Assembly (NCBI GenBank): GCA_964019165.1 | Contig: OZ025272.1 | Span: 15,661,093-15,725,092, forward strand | DNA from: Mastigias papua | Lineage: Eukaryota; Cnidaria; Scyphozoa; Rhizostomeae; Mastigiidae | Length of the DNA: 64,000 bases | Direction: 5' to 3' | Part shown: in pieces, positions 1-9,500 of the stretch | How positions within the stretch are numbered: position 1 is the stretch's first letter | How the letters are laid out: every line of letters begins with the position of its first letter | Notes under the pieces: model-generated | What the model was told of the DNA's origin: nothing | What the model saw: only the letters and a program-made list of their open reading frames with translations | Database searches by the model: none | Position numbers and translations under genes: made by a program

Positions 1-69
1 GAACGGGCGTGGTCTCTTAGTTTCTTCACACTCCGTTCCTAAGTCTCTGATCTTGAATTCATTTTGCAG

Positions 70-432
70 TGAGAACGAAGGAGAGACCAAGAGTGACTCT
101 TTGAATGAGCGTGCCACCTTGAAAATTGATCACTGGCTTCAGTTTCATGGGGAAGATGACGTTTTGGAGATGATATTGATGTTGAAGACCAAATTCTTGT
201 CCTCATTTGTACGGCGAATCTCCTCAGACGGTCGGAGTTGGTCACATTCAGACGATGCCTTGGTTCAATGCGTTATCAATGTTTTGAGTGAGGAGGAAAA
301 CCCAAGAGCCAAATCACAAAAGAATCCCAGGGAAAAGCTAAGCAGAAAGACTGGTAATGGTGAAAAGATCGAAAGAACACCACCATGGGGCTCGGCAAAT
401 AGAGGCTCACCTCGTGGACGAGGTGGAAGAGG
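70..432 (+). CDS. YTHDC2: YTHDC2-like protein, internal exon (end of helicase C-terminal region plus RG-rich linker)
   Basis: First visible coding exon of a YTHDC2-type m6A reader/RNA helicase, an RNA-binding regulator of germline transcripts in animals. The exon follows a TTTTGCAG acceptor and ends at GG|GTGAGA. Its frame reads WLQFHGED, then about 30 residues later SSFVRRISSDGRSWS, then VLSEEE. This pattern (W.xF, LRR, WS..D, VLS.EE) is what I recall from the segment between the helicase OB-fold region and the YTH domain of vertebrate YTHDC2. The last residues, around RGSPRGRGGRG, are Arg/Gly-rich and probably disordered and RNA-binding. The exon starts with one base completing a codon and ends with two bases (GG), which the next exon completes to Gly, so the splice is in phase. 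The DEAH helicase, ankyrin and R3H parts expected for the family would lie left of the window. Identity is inferred mainly from the linked YTH exon. Confidence 0.85.
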
Positions 433-633
433 GTGAGAATAATGTGATAACCTAAGGATATACAAAGCAATGAGTTGATGATTAAATAGTTATGGAATAG
501 CTACCAAGTAGTACAATGACTATGTTCTAATGCTCTTCGGCTGCATACTTTTTAGCACCGCCTTTATTGTAGGCGTTACATCGCGAATGTGTAGTTACTA
601 GAGCATTGCCTCCAAATGTTTGAGAGCTCTAGT

Positions 634-764
634 CCGGTCTGTTTTCTCCCAACCTAATTTGCCAATTGCCATGGATTATTCTGACCAGACATGCATTTCA
701 CAGCTAAATTTAGGCCCATTTTGCATGATGATTTGTCATCTAGGTTGGGAGAAAATAGACCTGG
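634..764. repeat. Imperfect inverted repeat (about 23-bp arms) in the YTHDC2-like intron
   Basis: Left arm 634-656 (CCGGTCTGTTTTCTCCCAAC...) matches the reverse complement of 741-764 with one substitution and one inserted base. The spacer is 84 bp. On RNA it would fold into a long-looped hairpin. It may be a small MITE or a degenerate palindrome. I found no clear target-site duplication. Confidence 0.6.
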
Positions 765-1059
765 TCAGAGGTCTCAGCCAAACAAGCATTTAGTGGCTAT
801 GCTAGTTACTAGCTAAAATGGTGCTGCTCACTAATATTGTTTTGAAATGTTCTCACCAGCACTCATGCTCTTCTGAGTTGTTTTGAGGAGAACTTTGGTG
901 GCTCAAGTCCAGCTGTCGTTAGGCCACGCAGTACATTATCACTAGCGCTTGTAGGTTGAGTTTATGTGGCAATGTTTCTACTCCGGAGAGAGCTGCACTT
1001 AACCAACGAAAACAACATCACGTATTTTGTATATGCCAACGTGTTGTTTTAACTACAGG

Positions 1060-1347
1060 CAGAGTCCAGAAAAAGTCCCAACCTTCCGGCTGTAAAATCT
1101 GTATCATAAACTTTCCTCTTTTAAGATTATCAAAACTCGCCAAAGTTCTTGAACTCTGCATTTTGTATGTCTCAAAAATTTTTTTCTGTAGGAGGGCTTT
1201 GGCTTTCACAGCCAATGTCGCATTACCGAAAATGTTGCTGAAGCTGGATTGTTGATACAAATTACTAGACCCTCCTCAAATACGACATAGAAAGCAAACT
1301 CTTCCTCCGGCTCAGAACCGTGCAGCCGTGACTTTTTCTGGACTCTG
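1060..1347. mobile_element. hAT-like MITE with 18-bp perfect TIRs and about 8-bp TSD
   Basis: CAGAGTCCAGAAAAAGTC at 1060-1077 is matched perfectly by its reverse complement at 1330-1347. Just outside are ACTACAGG (1052-1059) and ACTACAGC (1348-1355), an 8-bp direct repeat with one mismatch. An 8-bp duplication and TIRs starting CAGNG are hallmarks of the hAT superfamily. The 288-bp element has no transposase, so it is non-autonomous. Confidence 0.75.
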
Positions 1348-1489
1348 ACTACAGCTGCAGTCCTGTATACAGGTGGAATAGATCGTCAGTGAAGTTGAGA
1401 TGATTGTGTCTACATATTTGTATAATATCCTAATTCTATTAAAGAGAGTGTTAAGTCATATCTGAATTGTCCATGTTTGTTTGTTTTAG

Positions 1490-2186
1490 GTCACATCAAA
1501 GATTAAGATACGAAGCTCGTAGCAGAGGCTATGACAACGAGAGTGGACGGAATGGGGTAGATGATGCTGATCGTGGTTGCGCTGGGGAGGAGGAATATAT
1601 TCAGGAGGGACGAGGAAAAGATGGATCAACTCGGAGGGATCACTATTTCATTGTGAAATGTAACAACTACAAGAATCTTGATATAGCTATGTCAAGAGGT
1701 ATCTGGGCTACGACAAGGAGCAACGAGAAAAAGTTAGATCGTGCATATCGCGAGGGCTCTACTGTTTTTCTAATATTTTCAATTCAAGGTAGTGGCTGTT
1801 TCCAAGGGTATGCTAAGATGGTTTCTGAGGTGTCAAATGAAGCCTATCCCGAATTTGGCTCCTCTAACCTCGGCGGGATCTTTGCTATTCAGTGGATATG
1901 TAAAGGGGATATCCCTTTCCAATTTACGCAAGACCTCACCAACCCGTGGAACGAGAACAAGAAAGTGCAGATAAGCCGCGACAGCCAAGAACTCGAACCA
2001 TCTGTGGGAGCTGCGTTGTGTTCACTTTGGAACCAGATGGAGCAGCCTTATGATGTGCAGCAACCACAGGTACCACCAGTTGCATCACGGATTGAATACC
2101 AGGAGGAGCCTTTGGTTGCACTTTCACAGGCTCAGCTGGATCCACCTCAAGCATATGCGGTAATGGATGGACAGGCACAACCTCAG
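1490..2186 (+). CDS. YTHDC2: YTHDC2-like protein, exon encoding the YTH domain
   Basis: The exon starts after TTGTTTTAG and ends at CCTCAG|GTAATG (phase 0). It encodes a Gly/Glu-rich linker and then a full YTH domain of about 133 residues (roughly nt 1641-2039), starting HYFIVKCNNYKN and ending CSLWNQM. Cage tryptophans expected to hold N6-methyladenosine are visible in GIWATT and IQWICKGDIPF. Other family signatures are NEKKLDRAY, VFLIFSIQGSGCFQGYA, LTNPWNENKKVQ and ISRDSQELEP. The QGSGxFQG and QISRDxQELEP wording fits YTHDC2 better than YTHDC1 or the YTHDF group. After the domain the exon continues with 49 Pro/Gln-rich residues. If unspliced, the frame runs on to a stop at 2283-2285, so intron retention would give a shorter tail. 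This is the strongest domain call in the window. Confidence 0.93.
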
Positions 2187-2703
2187 GTAATGCTAAATAC
2201 TTCTTACAGACTTAAAAAAGAACATATATGCTTTCTTTTTTATCTTTGTCTGTCCTTTCAGCTGGGTATCTTACAGCATTGTTAGCACTTTTTTGAATTT
2301 GTAATATCGCATGTAGTATTTGAAATACACACACAAATCTCTCCATTATCAGGTAAGTTGTATTTCTCAAACTTGGTTGCAACAAAACAAAACAAAAGTT
2401 AGCATTGATATGCATTAGGAAGTACACTGATGCATTTAGTAAGTTATTTATTCATATATCAGTAAGTCAGGGTTAGTCTATTGTTCATTATAGAATTATA
2501 GCTGCTTCTGTTGAATTTCCATTTGAAGGGAGCTTTACTTGGGGTATTTGATAATCCTATCATTAAAGAGTGTTACTTTATGTCCTAGTTCCGAGCATGC
2601 GTATTATTATTTGCCATGTCTATTAGCAATAGATTTGTTTTCAGTGTTTTGTTTCCTTATAATCCAATGATAAATACGAAGCAGTGTCATGCGTTTTTCA
2701 TAG
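2187..2703 (+). other. Last intron of the YTHDC2-like gene
   Basis: A 517-bp intron with GTAATG donor and CATAG acceptor, phase 0. It is AT-rich and I see no feature in it. Confidence 0.75.
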
Positions 2704-2967
2704 GTATTTATAGCAGATGGCCAGCAGCCAGGGGCAATTTATGGACCGTCATATGCACCAACCGAGGTTCACGAAATTGCTCCGCCGTACCCTGCACAGG
2801 CGGTGTATGCACCTCCTCACATGACTGGCTTTGCACCTCAGCAGATGGTGCATTCTAGGTATCCCCCGGCCGAAATGTTTCCTGTTCACCCGCAAGCTTT
2901 TCTGCAATATCGGAGACAAGGAGGATACAATCCAAGACCTGTGCACTACTATCAACCCCCTTACTGA
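2704..2967 (+). CDS. YTHDC2: YTHDC2-like protein, terminal coding exon (Pro/Gln/Tyr-rich tail)
   Basis: Terminal exon after a TTTTTCATAG acceptor. Phase 0 matches the previous donor, and the frame stays open for 87 codons to TGA at 2965-2967. The product is low-complexity and rich in Pro, Gln, Tyr and Ala (for example PPYPAQAVYAPPHMTG and FAPQQMV), ending in PVHYYQPPY. Compositional bias and perfect phase, rather than homology, support it. Nearby AG dinucleotides (for example at 2714) would put the sequence in a different frame. With the 49 residues at the end of the previous exon this gives a tail of about 136 residues after the YTH domain. Human YTHDC2, as I recall it, ends soon after the YTH domain, so the tail looks lineage-specific. 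It may mediate protein interaction or condensation (inference). Confidence 0.75.
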   Translation, partial: VFIADGQQPGAIYGPSYAPTEVHEIAPPYPAQAVYAPPHMTGFAPQQMVHSRYPPAEMFPVHPQAFLQYRRQGGYNPRPVHYYQPPY

Positions 2968-3490
2968 ACGGTATTGTAGTGTTTTATTTCACTTCTGTGT
3001 GTCAGAAACAGTTTAAATAACATACCAGAATATCAGAAGATTCTCCATGAAAATTCCGTACCTTTTTTAGACAATATTTTACGGTGGAATATTGAACTTA
3101 TTAGCTACAGGATCTTTCCATAAAATCAGCACTTAAGTACAACTGTTTCTGATTTTTTTGCTTTTATGTTCACTACCATTTTGAAGAGGGAATCTGGCAA
3201 TTTGCACTTTCAATGCATTTTGTATTCAATTCAGGCTTTTATGAAAAGCAAGTGGAAATAATTGTTAAAAAGTATAAATATAGAATAACATTATGTATTT
3301 GACAAACATGTTCTACATTTAGAAAGAATGTTCTACATTTAGAACTTTCCATTGCCTTTAGTCCTAAGTTGGAAGTATGTCAGTTCTTATCACGCCAATT
3401 GTATATTTATTGGATTTATCAGTCATGGAAAAATTCATTTGTTGTAAACATTTAGCTCACCTTGTGGCTTCTTCCATTTCCGGGCTTATC

Positions 3491-3494
<4 letters not shown>
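2968..3494 (+). other. 3' UTR/flank of the YTHDC2-like gene
   Basis: AT-rich sequence after the stop codon with no reading frame of note. No AATAAA was found close to the stop. The first clear one is at 4036-4041, beyond the two AT arrays, so the poly(A) site is unresolved. Confidence 0.4.
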
Positions 3495-3550
<56 letters not shown>

Positions 3551-3561
3551 ATATATATATA

Positions 3562-3654
<93 letters not shown>
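3495..3654. repeat. (AT)n microsatellite with two GTGT interruptions
   Basis: Almost pure AT dinucleotide for about 160 bp, interrupted twice near 3547 and 3567 by TGTGTA. The low-complexity reading frames here (Ile-Tyr repeats) are not genes. Confidence 0.98.
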
Positions 3655-3924
<270 letters not shown>

Positions 3925-4035
3925 ATTTGGTTGAAGGAGTAAGATGTTTGTTTTGTTTTTATTTAGAAGCCTGAGCTGTTCAGAGCAAATTTTGGTTTTG
4001 AAATGCAGTATGTAGAGTAGATAAGTGAATTAAAT

Positions 4036-4041
4036 AATAAA
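4036..4041 (+). terminator. Possible poly(A) signal AATAAA downstream of the YTHDC2-like gene
   Basis: AATAAA lies about 1.07 kb past the stop codon, with ATTAAA just upstream (4029-4034). In AT-rich DNA this hexamer is common by chance, so the assignment is weak. Confidence 0.25.
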
Positions 4042-4648
4042 TGTTCAAATTATTATTTAATTGTTTACTTGCCTGCTTTCTTTGCAAGACAGGACAGCGT
4101 GCTTTGCGTGAAATCTACACACAAGATTTTTCTTGAAGCTAAACACGCGTTAGGCCATACAGTTTTTTGATGCATTGAACAGAAACCAAGAAAGGAACTT
4201 AAATTTTGCACCAATATGTTCTCTGCATTGATGAAAGCTTGATATTTTCTGACCCAAGTCTTATATATCTGGACAATATTATCAGCCATTTGAATTTTCG
4301 TTAAGCATTCATCCAGTCATAGTATTTGTTCAGTTTTTCTGCGAAATCTATTATAAGCCCATCAACGCTTTGAGGCATTAGTTATCGTTTTGTTGGATGT
4401 TACTTCTGTTTGATAGACTTGTCTGTTTTTGTTTTGTTGTGAGAAATGGCCGGCGTTATATCATGACGTATGCCAAGCTCTTTGCCAGCTTTACTTCGGA
4501 GCGGACTCATTTTTGTTGAATTAGTTATGAGTGATTTTTTGATAAAGGAAATGGGTCGGTCATTGATGCCCAAAGATTATCTCCCACTGTGCTCCTGAGC
4601 TTGGTTTAGGTTTTGCACTAGTTTTTTCAGCTCAGCCCTTTTTGTTTA

Positions 4649-5262
4649 CCTTATTGGCCCTTTTTACTCCGGCCTTAATTTAACGCCGGCCCTTATGACG
4701 TTAGGGAAGAATATTGATCTACAGCCACTTTGGGCCGTATTTTATGCCATTCAAAAGGGTATTAAATTGAGAAAAGATAGGCCACTTATTTACACATTTG
4801 TAGCAGATTCTAGTTTTTAACATTTCTAGTCATGGATTGTAAGGACTTTGTCACTTGTCTAAGTGCAGGTTTGTTATTGAGTAAATTGGACGCGCGCTGC
4901 CAATCGCGCACGCGGGATCCTTTGCGTGCGCTAAACATTCAATTGTTAGAGCTTTCATTATTATTTGGATGTATACTGTCCATAAAGCTGGCGCGAGCGA
5001 CAAATCGAGCGCGTGAACTGAGCTGGACGCGTGCCTGCGCGCTCGTGCGCGATCGCGCGCGTCTCATTGAAATGCCTGTTAAAGTGTAATATTTTCCAAG
5101 AAGATTGTCGTACTCTTTAAAATCTGCTTCCCTTTCTTCGCCAATTTCCAATAATCTTAATTTCGTCTTCTTTTCCTCCTATTTTCCTCCTCCACACACC
5201 GACCCTTTTTACTCCGCTTCAGGATAAACAATTTAGGGCCGGCGTAAAAAGGGCCGATAAGG
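4649..5262. mobile_element. TIR transposon (MITE) with TA TSD and CpG-rich core
   Basis: The left end CCTTATTGGCCCTTTTTACT (4649 onward) is mirrored by the right end, whose reverse complement starts CCTTATCGGCCCTTTTTACG. Both ends then share CCGGCC. Each is flanked by TA (4647-4648 and 5263-5264), suggesting a TA duplication of Tc1/mariner or a similar superfamily. The 614-bp element has no transposase. Its core (about 4890-5070) is strikingly CpG-rich (CGCGCG, GCGCGAGCG, GATCGCGCGCG), unlike the AT-rich surroundings. Confidence 0.7.
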
Positions 5263-6340
5263 TATGCCAAAACTCATTTGTTCCAGGTTGTAGATCTATT
5301 CTGTTGCACTGAAAACCCTACTTTTGTATAGTCGTCAGGCATTATGAATTCACAAGAACTTGTGATTGATTTGTCTCTTTTGAACTTATGAGAGCGTGTC
5401 CATATAGAGGCAGGGAGATATCATGCCATTTCACGACCCTCGATACTTAAGATTCCTTTCCCAAGGTATTTACATTTTCTAAGACATAAGAGGCATAGAT
5501 TTTATTTTTTCGTAGTACCCTACTTCAAAGTGAAAAATGCCATAGAACTGCATTCAGGGTTTGCAAGGCATTCTTCACACGGGCTGCAATGCTAGGGTAA
5601 ATTCGCATATTGCCTGTTACGAATCGGATAGGTTTTCTTGAAAATTCATTCTCAAATTCTCACGTTGAAAAATCAAATAGTGCGACACTGCGCAATTAGA
5701 TACCATGAGATTGTTGTGCTGTTGTTTACATAGCCAATCAATCGAATTAAATATAGTGTGTTTACTGAATTTCAAGAGTCGATGAATAATTTTTAAATCA
5801 TTTATTGTGAAGCTAATCAAACTTACAGGCTCCATATTTACATGAACTAATATCGGCCCTTATACCAACACCCAGCCTTATACTGAGCCAAGTTTTTGAG
5901 ATAAACATTTCCCTATACTAATTACTTTTTGTCGATGTGTTTCCCTCCTTAGAATCTTTTCTGATGATCTCGTCGCCAATCCGTTGTTTACTTGTTGTGT
6001 TCTCCTCTGATAATATGTGAGGCAGCTGTTTTTAAAACAACCAAGGCTCCAACTGGCTAGATGACTGCCCTGTTCACAAAAAGCAATTTCGAAAAATTCG
6101 ATAACTCATTTGTTTCTGCTCGGATGTTTGCTATTCTTGTCGAAGATATTCACCCACAAATTCCCTCCCCCTGTTTCAACAGATCTTATCTTATTGATTT
6201 GGGATAGCAGACAGTGCTGTCTAATTTTCCAATATGAAAAAGCAGTCATGAGTATATATTGCAGTTGTATGCATGCAGCTGTAGTTATGTACTGACGTTG
6301 TAAGCCTTGCTTTAAGTTATTTTTATCCATGTTCCTTAGC

Positions 6341-6388
6341 ATTGGTGGATATTATGGGGGCTTGATGAGCTCGAGCCCTTCCACCAAT
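6341..6388. repeat. Small palindromic hairpin
   Basis: ATTGGTGGA (6341-6349) pairs with TCCACCAAT (6380-6388), and inside them GGGCT pairs with AGCCC around a short loop containing GAGCTC. The function is unknown and it may be a chance or MITE-derived structure. Confidence 0.5.
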
Positions 6389-6421
6389 CAAGTTGTCGTC
6401 AGAAAATTTTGACACATTATA

Positions 6422-6545
6422 CAGGGAATCAGGGAATTCAGGGGAAAATCAGGAAAAAGTCAGGGTAGTACGGGTAGGCTTAGAAATATGAAAAAATCAG
6501 GGAATTTGACTATCTCTGGAGACATTCGGGGAAATATAAGGGGAA
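6422..6545. repeat. Degenerate CAGGGAA(T) short repeats
   Basis: CAGGGAAT, CAGGGAATT, CAGGGGAAAAT and CAGGAAAAAGT recur in tandem-like fashion, and a second tract in the same orientation lies at 6918-6950 (AATCAGGGAAGACAGGGGGA). It is probably part of a dispersed repeat. Family not recognised. Confidence 0.5.
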
Positions 6546-9500
6546 TTGTTTGTCTCTGCTTCTCTACCAAATCGATTCCCTAATCGTTCTGGAGCAAAAT
6601 GTTGAGGGTTGAATTGTTTTTGTTGACAAGTACATTCTCATGATTTTTTCTTGAGCTTGAAGCTATCATGAAAGTTATGAGTGACTTACTTTTCAATGGG
6701 CGCTGAGAACGTAAGCTAACTAACATTAAAATATTTTCAAATGATCAATTCTTTTTCAGAACTGTAATTATATTTTGCAGTAGTATAAGACGTTGGTTGT
6801 CTTTTTTATGATGAAATTAAAGCCCAATTGTATGCTCAAATTGGCTATGGCTTGCGTAGACAGGCTTGCAATTCGATAAGCATAATGTGTCGTATTCGCT
6901 CAGGATCTATTTTGAATCAGGGAAGACAGGGGGAAATCAGGGAAATATAAGAGACAAGACTGCCCTGACTTGGGATACATCCTGTTATAGACCTCAGCGC
7001 AATTCTCTGACATTACAGACAACTAGTCAACCCGTGAGCTATATTTCTTAATACAAGTTTGTTCTTCGAGTTTGCCAATTATTCCAGACCCCAATTATAT
7101 TTTATGGTGTCTGTCTTGTAAGAAAATCTTGGGCCTGAGCACCCCGAATTTCTGTCTCTGTCCATAGGAAGGCCTTGGGAGGAGTGTGATGTCTTCTGAC
7201 CTATATCAACAACATTTTCTAGCATATGTTCTTGATTTTCAGCGCATAAAGGCAGGGATAAGTGATGGTTTTATTTAAGCACCTAAGGATTTAGTATCAT
7301 GTTTGTACCTATGGGTGTAGCAGGCCTTTTAAATGTACAGGGGGCGGGGCTGCAGACCTGCTTGTTTTAATGAACATGAAGAGCGATTAGGATGGACGGC
7401 TGTTCCCTAACACATATTCCAGAAGGTTGTTTGGCCGTATTTAGTTGCTGCTATTTTCTTTTCTTTCTGAAGAAACTGCCATAGTGCAATGGGCTTCTTC
7501 CCAACTGGGGGGCTGGATTCTCCTGTCCCTATATTTTTAGCCCTAGTTATAGGTGAATTTGGTGGAGATCAAAGACTCGGTTTTTACAGATGCCATTTGG
7601 TACTGCCAAAGTGCACACGGTTTATCTAGAGCCCCAGGCTTAGTTCATATATCGAAATTTTATCGAGTTTAAATATAATTGAAACAGGCACAAGGTACGC
7701 CATACAATGCGCGCAGGTGTTGGATTATTTTTTAGGCACGAGGCTATTCCAACAAAGATGATAACGAAGGTTGCGCTCTGTTAGAATTAATTACTGGAAA
7801 CAGCAAGTGTGTTTGATTATCCGCTCTTTTATTAGGACGAGGGAATTTTTTTATGATATCTGCCTGGACCGAAGGTCTCTCTGTTTTGAAAGTCTCTTAT
7901 CAGCTTCAAGAGTGTGTGGCCAAAAGCAAGCCTACTACGAGAATGAATAAATCACATTATATAAAAGTGTGGAACAAAGAATATTATAGGACAGTAAAAC
8001 AACAAAAAAGACACAATAAAGTCTGCTCAAGATGTTATAGCATGGAATAACATTCCTCAGATTTAAAATCGGAAGAAATATTACGAGGATTTTCATGATT
8101 TCATTACTTTTAAGTAGTTTAATGGTGATTATAAGCAAGTCTTTTTAGCAACAATACAACAAACAGTTTCATAGCTTTCCAAGAAACAAGGCACTTTAAT
8201 GTATATGAGGAAAATGATAGGGGCCTAGACCCCATGATACCCTTCATAGTTTCGCATCTGTTTTATGGATCACGAAAAGTGCAAATGTTAGTAGGGCCTA
8301 GGTCGTAAAAGAATGTTTGGAAAAGTCAAGAAGGCCTATATCTTCCGGAAGATGCGCCCCTGAGCTAGATTTTGGGATCTGTTCTCATGAAAATCATTTT
8401 GATCAATTGGAACTTTACGTAAAAACTGCTGCCGTAATTCCTCTGCTGTTTTGTTTATCTCCTGTTTATTTTCCGTTTTTTTACCCTGTTTACTCTACTT
8501 TGTTGTTGAAGTATTAGCCGAATGGGTGTGGTGAATCATCAGGACAGACTAAAACTTTTAAACTATAGAAATTATTCGTCATCATTGACATGCTATAACA
8601 GAATTTGATATACTCCTATAGATGCACCAATTGGAGATGTTTATATGCAATGTTGAAAGGGCTAAGGGATCAAATGCCCCCTCCCCCCGTCGAGTAAATT
8701 AGTCAGAAGATCCTGGGAAAGAAGTGCCTTCAACTACAGCCTGGCTTATTCTCATATGTCAGATATAGTAATTATGGAATTATTATGATGGAATATTAGT
8801 TACGGAAAAAGACTTATGTCGCAGACTTTTCCAGTAGTAGAACAGTTTTACCAGCGATAGCACCCGAAAGATTTACGAAAAACTGCCACTGTCATCTGGG
8901 CATTTAGCTATTTGGTGGATCCCTTGGTTATTCTGATACCTGTGCTGAAAACGCTGCTTAGCTTCTTGGGAATACTTTTGGTTTAAGTATAGTATTATTT
9001 TGAGAATAGATAACTGCCATGGGACTTTTTTAGTTTGCGTGCAAGAGACTTTGCTACAATTGCATCCTTGCCTTTGTCCTCGTGCTGTTCTCCCAAGGGC
9101 AATCTTAAGCCAAGCACTTCGTGTCGTCAGCAAGGCGCATTTCGTGGAGCTCTGAAGCAGTTGCAGTCCAACGACCGAATTGAGTTATGATAATCACAAC
9201 TTGTTTGTTTTCTTCAAAGTTCATTCTGTCTTTTGCCGATTTACTTGTGATGCTTACAGTGGGCAGCATCTGAAAGTTACAACACGAGAAAAAGGCCTAT
9301 TTTGACTTGGTGACAATAAAACGCAGAGAGCACATTTATGGTGTTGGAGGTGTTAGAGGGTCACCAAACGTGATAAAGCGAAAATGTGAATACCTTAAAT
9401 TTTCAAGGTTAGTTGATGTTTCTCATTTAATGGTAAACTGAAAAAGTCTTGAATTGAGCTTTTCTCCGTCCTAATAGTGTAGTATGAGTTTAAATCTTTG

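Larger units (their letters stand above)
433..1489 (+). other. Intron of the YTHDC2-like gene, carrying a hairpin element and a hAT-like MITE
   Basis: A 1057-bp intron with GTGAGA donor and TTGTTTTAG acceptor. It contains the inverted repeat at 634-764 and the MITE at 1060-1347. The reading frame across 956-1255 lies mostly in and around this MITE and has no coding signature. I see nothing else in the intron. Confidence 0.8.

Noticed and set aside
956..1255. 99-codon plus-strand frame
   Set aside because: Lies in the YTHDC2-like intron and overlaps the hAT-like MITE. No coding features.
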